From: Deltaproteobacteria bacterium UBA6601
GTDB lineage: Bacteria > Myxococcota_A > UBA796 > UBA9615
Length of the DNA: 14,631 bases
Reading direction: 5' to 3'
Assembly: GCA_002433485.1 (NCBI GenBank)
Contig: DJIF01000060.1
Span: 1 to 14,631, forward strand
The translations under genes and the position numbers were made by a program. This document shows positions 1 through 8,318 of the stretch, piece after piece (the stretch's first letter is position 1; each line of letters starts with the position of its first letter). The notes below the pieces were generated by a model. It was not told the DNA's origin and made no database searches. It saw only the letters and a program-made list of their open reading frames with translations.

Positions 1-1
1 C

Positions 2-1003
2 GGAGACGACGACAGCCACGGAGACGATGATGACCTCAAAGGGGCTGTCTATACCGGGGATCTGAGTATGTACTCGGATGCGGAGTTACTGTGGTTCTGT
101 GAGAGTTGGGACCAGCTGGCCGGTAATCTGCTCATTGTCGGGCCTGATGTCTCTAGTTTGGCTGCTCTCAGCTGCCTGACTCGGGTTGAAGGGCATCTTG
201 AGGTGCAGGACACTGAGCTTTTGGACTTGGAGCTGCCTGCGTTGGAGCGGGTCGGTGGTCAGCTGTGGATTCATGACAACTACTACCTCGGTGGTATTGA
301 GCTGCGCGCGCTGGAACGGGTCACAGGAGATCTTCGGGTAGCGACCCAACCGTGGCTCGATGAGCTGCGGCTTGACGCCCTGCGTGAGGTGGGTGGCAGT
401 CTCCAGGTCAACTCGGTGGGCTCCCTGGCTCAGCTTGCAGTGCCTCAGTTGGAGCGGATAGGCGGCGGGTTCTGGCTCCGGGAACTGGCGCTCACTGAAG
501 ACTTTGACCTGGGCGCATTGGAAGAGGTCGGTGCCGAGTTTTGGGTGCGGGACAATCCGGTACTCAGTGGGTTTGCGTTGGCCACGCTTCGGGAGGTTGG
601 TGGTGAACTCATGGTGAGTGCTAACCCGGCGCTGCAGGGACTTGAGCTGCAGGGCCTGCGTCGGGTTGGGGGACTGCGGATCACATCCAACCCAGTTCTT
701 ACTGGCTTGGCTCTGCCTCAGCTGGTCGAGATGCTGTCGCTGCCGGGCTCGCTGCGGATCTCCAGCTGCCCAGCTTTGTTGAATCTAACGCTGCCTTCGT
801 TGCACTCCATCGGCGACTTCATCTTGATCGCCGCCAATGAGCAGCTCTCGCAGCTGCAATTTCAGGTGCTAGGCTTCGTTGGAGGAGACTTCTATATCCT
901 CGACAATCCCGCCCTTCCCACTGCTCAGGCCGAGGGCTTGCGGGACGCCGTGGACGTCGCCAACATTGGTGGTCAGGTGGTGATCAGCGGCAACGCACCC
1001 TAG
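2..1003 (+). CDS. Receptor L-domain-like repeat protein, 5'-partial
   Basis: The reading frame is open from base 2, so the true start lies outside the window; the first Met (base 68) follows an acidic linker that is already coding (GDDDSHGDDDD) and is not the start. The visible 333 residues are about ten repeats of roughly 23 residues with the pattern LPxLxxVGGxLxIxxNxxL, resembling receptor L-domain/ECM33-type beta-solenoids. Before the repeats is a cap with YTGDLS, FC and SCLT; the two Cys could pair. The end reads LPTAQAEGLRD followed by IGGQVVISGN. The minus-strand gene at 13846-14631 has the same cap and the same ending, so they are paralogues. By analogy with neighbouring genes, the missing N-terminus is probably a lipoprotein signal and the acidic stretch a spacer holding the repeat domain outside the cell. 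Binding or adhesion is plausible, but the ligand is unknown. The gene converges on the kinase gene. Confidence 0.85.
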   Translation, partial: GDDDSHGDDDDLKGAVYTGDLSMYSDAELLWFCESWDQLAGNLLIVGPDVSSLAALSCLTRVEGHLEVQDTELLDLELPALERVGGQLWIHDNYYLGGIELRALERVTGDLRVATQPWLDELRLDALREVGGSLQVNSVGSLAQLAVPQLERIGGGFWLRELALTEDFDLGALEEVGAEFWVRDNPVLSGFALATLREVGGELMVSANPALQGLELQGLRRVGGLRITSNPVLTGLALPQLVEMLSLPGSLRISSCPALLNLTLPSLHSIGDFILIAANEQLSQLQFQVLGFVGGDFYILDNPALPTAQAEGLRDAVDVANIGGQVVISGNAP

Positions 1004-1015
1004 GCGGCCTAAGGG
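998..1015. terminator. Possible bidirectional hairpin at convergent gene ends
   Basis: CCCTAGG and CCTAAGGG can pair around a CGG loop with one bulged A, giving a 7-bp stem that includes the stop codons of both converging genes (TAG at 1001-1003 and, on the minus strand, 1009-1011). There is no T-tract on either side, so intrinsic termination is uncertain. The position between two convergent genes is the main support. Confidence 0.3.
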
Positions 1016-3219
1016 CAGGCTGCGTTGCTGCTCTGGGCGGAGCAGCTGCTGGTTACGAAGTTGCAGGTCACGATTGTCGACTTACCTGCATGCACCACAG
1101 CTTCTTGACTGAGACGCTGGCCCTGGCCACCGTCCATGTGCACCATGACCCGCCCACTGGGGAGCGCAAGGGGCTTGGAGCGGGGTGAGGCGAAGCGCCC
1201 GGAGTCCTTGCGACCGATAAAGACCTTGGCGCCGCCTGGCGAACTTCGAAAGCTGAGGCAGCCACGGCTAGGTAGCTGCTTTCTGGGCTTTACCTGCTCA
1301 GCGCGTGCGGCCACTGAGCTTAACTCTTTTACTTTGGGCGCTGAGCTGTCCTTGCCAGGCGCTGCGGTTGCCCCCACCGCAGCCCTTGGCAGCTTGCGGG
1401 CGGTCGCTGGAGCTGCAATTGGCGTCTTGGTGGGTTTGATAGTGTTCTTTGGAATCCTGTTTCTGGTCTTCACCTTGGGTGGCTTCGCGGACTGTATCGA
1501 GCCGCTCGGCTGCTTGACTTTGCTCGGCTCAGCTGCGCTTTCTGGTGCAGCTGCAGGTGGCTCTTGAGCCGGGTCGCTTGCGGCCTCCTCAGCCAGCTTC
1601 TGCTGGGCTTGTTGAGGCTCGGCTCCGGCCGCACTTGAAGTGCGCTGCTCTATCTCGCTTAAGCTTTCGCTGGACGGTGCTTGGGCAGGTGGCGTGTCAG
1701 TAGGCAAAGGCACCGCTGCGGTTCGCAATCCTGACCACAGCAGCAGGGCACCCAGCCCTGCTGCGGCAAGTATGGCGGCGATCGCCACTCGGGGCTTTAG
1801 ACCCTTGCTTGATTTAACTTCAGCCCGCCACAGGGTCCCGCCCGAGGCTCCTTTAGCGTCGGCTTTCGCGGCTTCATGATGTCGTCCGCGAAGGTCGAGG
1901 GTGTCTTCGCTGCTGGGATCGGGGCGTTCCATGCGGCGGGTTGCCAGGGGCGGATCCTCTGGCTGCTGCTGTTCGCGGCGCTCAAGCTGTGAGCGGTCCA
2001 GCTTCACCAGCAGCGAGCCCTCCGAATCGAGGAGCCCGAGCCACTGGGGGTCAGCGGTCTTGCCCATGGCTGCTAGCTGACTTTGGCCTCCTTCGCTCTC
2101 AACTTTCAGGTCGCCGTATACCAGCGAAAGGAAGAAGCTGAGGCCGCCTGGAGCGGGAACCTTAGCTCGCAGCTGCTGCAGCTCCGAAAGCAGCTTCCAG
2201 GCGCTGGGAGTGCGTTTTTTTGGATCTCGTTGGAGCAGTCCCTGGAGGATTGATGCAAGTTGCGGCTGGTGGAGCCGGAGCCGCTGCAGCTCCTCCTCCG
2301 GTGAGCCGTGCATGGCTGAGCCGATGACCTCGGGAAGGCTGCCTCGGAACAGCGGTGTGCCAACAGCCATCTCCCAGAGGATTGCCCCAACCGCAAACAG
2401 GTCGGTGTGGGGGCCGAAGTCCCGTGAGCCGCCCCAGACTTCCGGTGCGATGTAGCCAGGCGTGCCGCGGAGCGTTCCCACTTCCGTGCTCTGGCTGGTG
2501 GTGCTTGCTTTTGCCAGTCCGAAGTCAGCGATCTTGACCCCGCTGCGCTTGCTGAGCATGAGGTTGCTGGGCTTTAGGTCGCGATGTACCAGGGCTAGTG
2601 GGTTGCCTTCGTGGTCCTCGGCAGTGTGGGCGTAGTCGAGCCCTTCGCTGACCTCAATGGCGATGTCTAAGATCACTGACAGCGGTAGACTTAGCTGCTG
2701 TTTGGAGAGCTTTCGGAGCAGCTCCATCAGGGTGGTGCCGCGCACGTATTCCATGGCGATGTAGGCGGTTCCATCGCAGATGCCCACTCCGTATACATCC
2801 ACAAGGTGCGGGTGCTGGAGCATGCCGCACACTCGCGCTTCATCGAGTAGGGCCGCCAGGGTCTCCTGGTCAGCTTTATCGCGCTTGAGGAGCTTGAGGG
2901 CTACCTCCTTACGAAAACCATGGCTGCCATCTTCTACGGCCAGCCAGACTTCTGCAAAGGCTCCGGCACCGAGCCGCCGGATGAGGCGGTAACGGTCGAT
3001 GCGTTGCTCCGCGGAGAACAGCGAGGTTGTGCCACTGCGCACGACGATCATCGACGATGCTCCCGCAGACTGGTCGCCTTGGTTGATGTCTAGGGTGTCG
3101 CTGTGGACCGGATCTCCACCGCCTACCTCCAACCAGTCATCTGTGGCGTCGGGCGGTCGCTCTGCAGTCAGACCTGGCCTTGAGGTCTCGGGCGATTGCC
3201 CCTCGTCCTCTGGACTCAT
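1009..3219 (-). CDS. Membrane Ser/Thr protein kinase with PEGA-like C-terminal domain
   Basis: Hanks-type kinase of 736 residues. The catalytic domain (about 77-350) has the glycine loop GAGAFAEV (84-91), the VALK lysine (109), an alpha-C glutamate (127), HRDLKPSN (212-219), DFG (232-234) and APE (258-260), so it should be active. A single membrane helix (about 477-497) follows, then a Pro/Ala/Lys-rich linker of about 150 residues, then a PEGA-like domain (from about 653; CLSFRSSPGGAKVFIG) and a Cys-containing tail. The expected topology is cytoplasmic kinase with an external sensor or wall-facing tail. The ATG at 3219 was chosen because it overlaps the upstream stop as ATGA, implying translational coupling; an upstream TTG at 3246 would add nine residues and has no clear ribosome binding site. 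The upstream ORF ends in a TPR/PEGA-like membrane module, a likely functional partner. The phosphorylation target is unknown. Confidence in the family is high. Confidence 0.95.
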   Translation of the reverse strand: MSPEDEGQSPETSRPGLTAERPPDATDDWLEVGGGDPVHSDTLDINQGDQSAGASSMIVVRSGTTSLFSAEQRIDRYRLIRRLGAGAFAEVWLAVEDGSHGFRKEVALKLLKRDKADQETLAALLDEARVCGMLQHPHLVDVYGVGICDGTAYIAMEYVRGTTLMELLRKLSKQQLSLPLSVILDIAIEVSEGLDYAHTAEDHEGNPLALVHRDLKPSNLMLSKRSGVKIADFGLAKASTTSQSTEVGTLRGTPGYIAPEVWGGSRDFGPHTDLFAVGAILWEMAVGTPLFRGSLPEVIGSAMHGSPEEELQRLRLHQPQLASILQGLLQRDPKKRTPSAWKLLSELQQLRAKVPAPGGLSFFLSLVYGDLKVESEGGQSQLAAMGKTADPQWLGLLDSEGSLLVKLDRSQLERREQQQPEDPPLATRRMERPDPSSEDTLDLRGRHHEAAKADAKGASGGTLWRAEVKSSKGLKPRVAIAAILAAAGLGALLLWSGLRTAAVPLPTDTPPAQAPSSESLSEIEQRTSSAAGAEPQQAQQKLAEEAASDPAQEPPAAAPESAAEPSKVKQPSGSIQSAKPPKVKTRNRIPKNTIKPTKTPIAAPATARKLPRAAVGATAAPGKDSSAPKVKELSSVAARAEQVKPRKQLPSRGCLSFRSSPGGAKVFIGRKDSGRFASPRSKPLALPSGRVMVHMDGGQGQRLSQEAVVHAGKSTIVTCNFVTSSCSAQSSNAACP

Positions 3220-4712
3220 TGTGTCTTCATTCTCCAGGGCTCCCAATCGCCCCCACTTTTTGTCTTAGGCAAGGGCGTTCTGTGTTGGTGGGCGATCAAG
3301 GCGATCAGAGCAGCTACTCCTGTTGAGCTGAGGATAACCGATGTGATGCCCAGGCCGCGCTCTGCAGCACGGGCCTTTTGGTACTGGCGATGGAGCCCTG
3401 GTAGCTCAATAGGTTGCACCGGTTGCTGTTTGTCGACAGCCGCGTTGCGCGCTGCCTGCGAGCGCTGCACCTCCAGGCCGGTTAAGCCGCCGAGGACTGC
3501 CGCCATGCCCGCGCTGCCTGCAGCAATAAAAGCAAGGCCTCTGCGTCGCTTCAGTTCGAGCTCAAGTGCTGCTTTGCGGGTCTTCCAGCGTTGGTAGCTG
3601 CGGCTGAGTGCATCGACCCCTTCGAGCTCACGCCAGTCGAAGCTAATGACATTGTCCTGCCCCGCTGCGATAGCGATGTCCCGGGCCCCATTGCCGAGCC
3701 TGCTGTGGCTGACAAAGAGCCCTCCACTGCCGCCGGGTAGAGAGTCAAATTGCTGGACCGCCGCCACCCGTACCCCGGTGTCCGGGTCGATGGTCCCTAA
3801 CGCGCCGTTGGTGGTGAGCTCAACGCTGTGCGCATCTCCAGCTGCTCCTTCTACAAACAGTCGCAGGCTGGAGCCCGCTGGGAGTCCGTTAACTCGTAAT
3901 CTGGCCGGTAGATGCGGGAGCGCATCGAAGAAGCTGAGTTGACCGACTGGGACCTCGACCTCGGTGTTGGTCTGACCAAATTCGCCGCTCACCCGGATCG
4001 GCACCAGGCCTGCTGTCACCGTGATCGGCTCAGCTGTATCAAGGACCTGGGTTTTTGCGAGGAGTACCGCTTCGGCTCGGGCCGAAGCGGGCAGATTCTC
4101 TGTGATCTGGAGCTTCGCCAGTCCGCGCCACGGTGGGCTGATCTCAAGCGGGGTCGTGGCGCCTGCGCTCAGGGGGGGGATCGGATACTCGCTGCTCTCG
4201 AAGCCCATGCCGAGGCAGAGCAGCTTCATCGCCTCGGCAGCGGGCAGGTCCTCGAAGCGTAGCCCGGCAGTGTTCCTGCGGCCTGGAATGCGCTCCTCCT
4301 TGCGTAAAACGTTGCATTTCAGTGCGCTTGCTGCTGCTCGCGCTCCAGGCTCTTGAGGCACGCGGATGCTGAGTTCGAGTACCGCGACGCTGCCCCGCAG
4401 AGAGCTGAGCAGGACCTCAATCGCGGGGTCAGCTCCGCTCAAGTCCATGACGCGCTTGTAGGCGGCGATGGCTGCGCGGCTATTGCCGAGACAACGCTCG
4501 GCCTCAGCCAGCATTCTCCAGCCTGAGCTATCGCTGCTGGTCGACTTTAGTCGCTGGCGGAGAACTCGGCGAACACGCTCGCAGTCCCCATTGCCGAGCA
4601 TGGCGCTTAGTTCATCTGCGCTCGGTGCAGACACTGCCTGGGTGTCCTCTGCCGTCGCCACAACTGGCAGGGATAGGCTGGCGGCGCCCATCATAACCAG
4701 CATCAGGGTCAT
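3216..4712 (-). other. Downstream module of the fused ORF: exported TPR/PEGA-like protein, possibly a separate gene
   Basis: From the internal ATG at 4712 this part reads as a complete 498-residue protein. It has a hydrophobic signal-like segment ending VVATA before EDT, a TPR-like helical region (about 43-100), beta-rich PEGA-like stretches in the middle (for example LPARLRVNGLPAGSSLRLFV), and two membrane helices near the end (about 391-412 and 453-475) separated by a charged segment. The signal segment lacks basic residues if it starts at this ATG; a GTG at 4742 would add a Lys and two His. The ATG sits in an ATGA context whose TGA lies in the +1 frame of the upstream part, like the real overlaps elsewhere in this block. 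TPR/PEGA membrane proteins next to Ser/Thr kinases are common in myxobacteria, so a role as kinase partner is inferred. Whether it is made separately is unresolved. Confidence 0.55.
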
Positions 4713-7700
4713 CTTTGCCAGGCCCTGGCTTGAGTGATGCACAGCTGGGCGGCGGCGCCGCACACCGAACAGCAGCAGCAGCAGCACAATGTGGCCCCCA
4801 CCCAGCAGCCCAGCTCCCCCGTAGTTGGCCTGGCAATCGCAACTCACCGGCCAGCAGTCGGGGTCGTCGTGGTCTTGTTGTTCGAGCCCATCGCAGTCGC
4901 TGTCGATCTCGTCGTCACATAGCTCTTCGGCGTAGGGGTGGATGTTGGGGTTTTCATCATCGCAGTCTTCCGGTTGGCAGAAGCTGTCGCCGTCAGCGTC
5001 TAAACAGTCGTGTGGTCCGGGTGCTGGGGCGCTATCGTCATCGTCACCAGTGGCGCTGTCGTCATCGTCACCAGTGGCGCTGTCGTCATCGTCACCAGTG
5101 GCGCTGTCGTCATCGTCACCGGGTGGGATGCAGTCGCTGTCCTCGCTGTCGATCGCTGCATCGCAGTCATTGTCGATGCCGTCAGTGCAGTTCTCATCGG
5201 CGTCACTGTAGAGAGTCGGATCGAGCGGGGCACAGTCGCTGGTGTCGGGGTCACCGTCTCCATCATCGTCGCTGTCGAGGCAGTCCAGGGTTCCATCACT
5301 ATCGCTGTCGATCTCATCGGCGGGGGTCACATCGTCGCAGTCGTTGTCCTCGCCGTCGCACTGTTCGCTGGCCCCCGGCAGCGTTTCCGGTGCCGTATCG
5401 TCGCAGTCTTCGCAGTTCAAGACCCCGTCACCGTCCGCGTCCTGTTCGATGACCCCCCCAAAATCGGCTATGCCGTTGCAGTCGTTGTCGTGGCCGTCAC
5501 AGTGCTCGGTCGCGCCGGGGAAGAACTGTGGGTCGTTGTCGTCACAGTCGCCGGGGCCGCTGCCGGCGGGTCCCGCAGCCCCGCAGCTATCGTGTCCGTC
5601 GTCGTCCTCATCGCGGGGAAAGCAGGCCCAGGCGCGTACCGGCAGCGAACTGAAGGCCAGGGAGCCATTCCTGAAGCTGCTGCTGGTGTTTTGTGCCAGC
5701 TGTCGGGTGATGACCGCCCGGAGTCGAGCCTGATCGCTGAAAACCTGGTCGTTGTCGAGGTTCCAGCGCAGGCTGTGACTGGTACCGCTGGGGCTGCTGG
5801 CCAGGGCGCTGGTGTCAGCTTGGAGACCGGTGCTGGGGTCTTCGATGGTGGCCGCTTCAAAGTGACTGCCCCGGGTGCTGAATGAGAGGTCGACGCTGAC
5901 CGGATCCGATTCCGCATCGAAGACCACCAGCTCAAATTCCAAAAGGGGACCTTCATGAAGCTCACTGCTCTGGGCCCCGGCCACCGCCGCTCTATCGATC
6001 GGCTTGATCTGCAGGTAGCTGCTGTTTTCGGCACGCAGCGCCGAGCCGCTGCGATGAGAACGGTGCAGGGCCGGTGGAGCTCCAGACAGCGCTTGCAGCA
6101 CGTCTCGATCTCCGTCCCCGTCGAGGTCTGCGCTGACCAGGTCGGTACCGAGGTTGCCGGTGGCTGCGGCAGAAGTGAAGGCGGGCTGCTGTGATGGGCT
6201 GCCACTGCCGCCTCGGTACCAGCGCCAGCCTACCGCGTAGTTGGAGCTGACCAGGTCATCGAAGCCGTCGTCATCGAAGTCGACAAAGGCTGCTGCCTGC
6301 CCCGCCACTTCATCATCGGTACGCCATATCTCTACCAGGTTGCCGCCCTGGTTGTCGTAGATGATGTCCGGCTGCAGGGTGCCGGTGACCGAGCCGTCGT
6401 TGACCACCCCTAGATCGAGGTCACCATCACCGTTGTAGTCGCCCCAGGCGATGCCCTGAGAGTCGCGCAGCTCAGTGGATTGCCAGCTGGATTGGGTGAT
6501 GAGTTGGCCGTTGCTGTTCTCGTAGATGCGGTTGTAGCCCAGGCTGTTAGCCGCCGCGAGATCCGGGTACAAGTCCGAGTTGAGGTAGCCCCAGCTGATG
6601 TCCGTCGTGTTGTCGGTGTCGTCGCTCTGCCAGCTGGCCTGCGTTTCCAGCACCCCGCCATGGTTGCGGTAGATCCTGTTGGGTTGGCCAAAGTTGCCGA
6701 CCGCAAGGTCAAGGTCGCCGTCGAGGTCAAAGTCTGCGAAGGCCAGGGAGCGGCTGTCAGCGATGTCCGCTGATTGCCAGGAAGGGCTTCCATTCAGGGG
6801 CTGAGAGCCGGGGGTGATGGGGCCGCCCGGTGAGGATGTGCTGCCTGGATTCTCGTAGAGGAGGTTGGCGCCATGGGCAACGGCGACAGCCAGCTCAAGA
6901 TCTCCGTCGCCGTCGATATCAGCGAAGGCCACATCCCTGGCATCGGTGCTGCCGATGCTCCAAGCCGGGCTGGCATCAAAGCCCAGACCATCGGAGAGGA
7001 ACAGCAGGTCATTTTGCTGGCCGCTGGTGGCCAGCGCCAGATCCAGGTACCCGTCTCCGTTCACATCGCCCAGTGCCGCCGCCTCAGCGTCGTAGGCGCC
7101 TGGCGGCTGCCAGGCCAGGGTGGGGCCGATGTCTTCGTTGAGCAGGACCGTGTTGCCCTCGTCGTCATTGACGACCGCCAGGTCCAGGTCGCCGTCTCCA
7201 TCGATGTCGCCCCAGCTGAAGTCTTCGGTGGGTTCTGAGCTGAGGCCGATGCTGGTCGAAGAGCTGCTTAAAGGTGTGCTGCCGCTGACCGGTTGGCCGG
7301 TCAGATTTTCATAGATGACGTTGCGGCCACCCCGAACGGCGACGCTGAGGTCGAGGTCACCGTCGCCGTCCCAGTCAACCCACTCCAAGGCTCGTGCTCT
7401 GCGGTTGCTGGTCGACCAGGAAGCACTTGAGCCGAGCCGAACTCCGACCGACTGGGGGGCATTCTCGTAGACCATGACCGGTTGATTATCGTTGCCAAGG
7501 GCGAGGTCGAGGTCCCCATCGCCGTTCCAGTCGCCCCAGGCGATGGCGCGGGTCTTGGTTGCGCTTGAGGTCCAGGCCGACACCAGCGTGCCGTTATCGT
7601 TGCGATAGACCCGCGAGGGCTGCTGGCTGTTTTTGTTGCCGATGGCCAGATCGGGGTCGCCGTCGTTGTCCCAGTCGCCCCAGGCCAGGGAGCTGCTGTC

Positions 7701-8318
7701 GTTGGAGCTGGTTGTTGACGCCCAGGCCGGCTGCAGATCGAGGCTGGCTCCGTTTACGCCATCGTTGCGGTACAAGCGGTCTGGATCGTCCTCATTGGCA
7801 ATTGCCAGGTCCAGGTCACCGTCCCCATCAAAGTCTGCCCAGGCGAGCGCGCGGCTGTTCTCGGCGTAGGAGCCGCTCCATACTGGGCTCGAAGAGAATT
7901 GTGAGCAACTACCGAGGTTCTCGTAGACCAGATTGGCCGAGTTCTTGTTGCTGATGGCCAGGTCAGGGTCACCGTCGCCATCGAAGTCGCCCCAGGCGAT
8001 GCCTGTGGCTTGAGTCTCCGGGGCGTCCCAGGCGGTGTTCATGTCACCATGGCCATCGTTCAGGTAGACCCGAACCCGTCGGCCGTTGTCTTCATCGCCA
8101 ATGGCCAGGTCAAGATCGCCGTCGCCATCGCAGTCAGCTAGAGCTACCGACCTGGCCTTTTCGTTGTAGCTGTCGTCGAACCATGCGCTGCCGCTGAGCA
8201 CACTGAACTGCAGCATGCTCAGTGGTTCCGATTCGGCGTCGGACAGGCCTCTGCAGCCGAGCGGGCCGCTTGAGAGCAGGAAGACGGCGATGAGCGCCTG
8301 CGGTAGGGCTCGGAACAT
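3216..8318 (-). CDS. FG-GAP/VCBS-MopE surface protein fused in frame to TPR/PEGA-like membrane protein
   Basis: A single 1700-residue ORF. It begins with a signal peptide ending PLGC, a weak lipobox. Fourteen FG-GAP/VCBS repeats follow (about 40-740), most with a DxDGDGDLDLA calcium-binding loop, which suggests a beta-propeller-type surface domain. Next come a beta-rich region (about 750-905), three MopE-type metal-binding repeats (CDD...CDGxDNDC, about 915-1065), four GDDDDSAT units (about 1067-1097), a fourth MopE repeat and a MYXO-CTERM-like tail (CDC at 1160-1162, hydrophobic stretch, RRRR at 1187-1190). A sorting tail normally ends a protein, yet the frame continues into a second exported protein (from codon 1203; see the entry at 3216-4712). 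It may be a true fusion, or two genes merged by an indel or assembly error. No clear Shine-Dalgarno precedes the ATG at 8318. The gene lies 72 bp after the TRAP permease gene and overlaps the kinase start by ATGA. Confidence 0.85.
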   Translation of the reverse strand: MFRALPQALIAVFLLSSGPLGCRGLSDAESEPLSMLQFSVLSGSAWFDDSYNEKARSVALADCDGDGDLDLAIGDEDNGRRVRVYLNDGHGDMNTAWDAPETQATGIAWGDFDGDGDPDLAISNKNSANLVYENLGSCSQFSSSPVWSGSYAENSRALAWADFDGDGDLDLAIANEDDPDRLYRNDGVNGASLDLQPAWASTTSSNDSSSLAWGDWDNDGDPDLAIGNKNSQQPSRVYRNDNGTLVSAWTSSATKTRAIAWGDWNGDGDLDLALGNDNQPVMVYENAPQSVGVRLGSSASWSTSNRRARALEWVDWDGDGDLDLSVAVRGGRNVIYENLTGQPVSGSTPLSSSSTSIGLSSEPTEDFSWGDIDGDGDLDLAVVNDDEGNTVLLNEDIGPTLAWQPPGAYDAEAAALGDVNGDGYLDLALATSGQQNDLLFLSDGLGFDASPAWSIGSTDARDVAFADIDGDGDLELAVAVAHGANLLYENPGSTSSPGGPITPGSQPLNGSPSWQSADIADSRSLAFADFDLDGDLDLAVGNFGQPNRIYRNHGGVLETQASWQSDDTDNTTDISWGYLNSDLYPDLAAANSLGYNRIYENSNGQLITQSSWQSTELRDSQGIAWGDYNGDGDLDLGVVNDGSVTGTLQPDIIYDNQGGNLVEIWRTDDEVAGQAAAFVDFDDDGFDDLVSSNYAVGWRWYRGGSGSPSQQPAFTSAAATGNLGTDLVSADLDGDGDRDVLQALSGAPPALHRSHRSGSALRAENSSYLQIKPIDRAAVAGAQSSELHEGPLLEFELVVFDAESDPVSVDLSFSTRGSHFEAATIEDPSTGLQADTSALASSPSGTSHSLRWNLDNDQVFSDQARLRAVITRQLAQNTSSSFRNGSLAFSSLPVRAWACFPRDEDDDGHDSCGAAGPAGSGPGDCDDNDPQFFPGATEHCDGHDNDCNGIADFGGVIEQDADGDGVLNCEDCDDTAPETLPGASEQCDGEDNDCDDVTPADEIDSDSDGTLDCLDSDDDGDGDPDTSDCAPLDPTLYSDADENCTDGIDNDCDAAIDSEDSDCIPPGDDDDSATGDDDDSATGDDDDSATGDDDDSAPAPGPHDCLDADGDSFCQPEDCDDENPNIHPYAEELCDDEIDSDCDGLEQQDHDDPDCWPVSCDCQANYGGAGLLGGGHIVLLLLLFGVRRRRPAVHHSSQGLAKMTLMLVMMGAASLSLPVVATAEDTQAVSAPSADELSAMLGNGDCERVRRVLRQRLKSTSSDSSGWRMLAEAERCLGNSRAAIAAYKRVMDLSGADPAIEVLLSSLRGSVAVLELSIRVPQEPGARAAASALKCNVLRKEERIPGRRNTAGLRFEDLPAAEAMKLLCLGMGFESSEYPIPPLSAGATTPLEISPPWRGLAKLQITENLPASARAEAVLLAKTQVLDTAEPITVTAGLVPIRVSGEFGQTNTEVEVPVGQLSFFDALPHLPARLRVNGLPAGSSLRLFVEGAAGDAHSVELTTNGALGTIDPDTGVRVAAVQQFDSLPGGSGGLFVSHSRLGNGARDIAIAAGQDNVISFDWRELEGVDALSRSYQRWKTRKAALELELKRRRGLAFIAAGSAGMAAVLGGLTGLEVQRSQAARNAAVDKQQPVQPIELPGLHRQYQKARAAERGLGITSVILSSTGVAALIALIAHQHRTPLPKTKSGGDWEPWRMKTQ
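4713..4841 (-). other. Internal MYXO-CTERM-like sorting signal
   Basis: This segment encodes CDCQANYGG, a short Gly-rich hydrophobic run with five leucines, then RRRR. This is the layout of MYXO-CTERM tails, which are thought to be processed by a myxosortase and to anchor proteins to the cell surface. Such tails normally end the protein; here 510 further codons follow the RRRR. The assignment to a Myxococcota-like host rests largely on this element. Confidence 0.7.
5029..5124 (-). repeat. Four tandem 24-bp units encoding GDDDDSAT
   Basis: Four adjacent 24-bp units (5029, 5053, 5077 and 5101) are nearly identical on the plus strand: unit 1 has one change and unit 4 diverges only in its last few bases. 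They encode the acidic linker between the third and fourth MopE-type repeats. Near-identity at DNA level suggests recent expansion or homogenisation by slippage. The unit is a multiple of three, so copy-number change would keep the frame. Confidence 0.9.

Noticed and set aside
68..70. ATG at 68 as the start of the first gene
   Set aside because: The codons before it already encode an acidic linker and part of the conserved cap shared with the paralogue at the other end.
3219..3246. TTG start for the kinase at 3246
   Set aside because: The ATG at 3219 overlaps the upstream stop as ATGA, which fits the other gene junctions in the block, and the extra nine residues add nothing recognisable.
5029..5124. 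Tandem 24-bp repeats as a CRISPR array
   Set aside because: The units are directly adjacent with no spacers and are in-frame codons for GDDDDSAT.
5010..5885. Long plus-strand ORFs opposite the MopE/FG-GAP gene (for example 5010-5885 and 4715-5452)
   Set aside because: They arise because repeated Asp/Gly codons on the minus strand leave few stops on the complement. Their products are low-complexity Val/Ile- or Arg/His-rich and have no recognisable domain or start signal.
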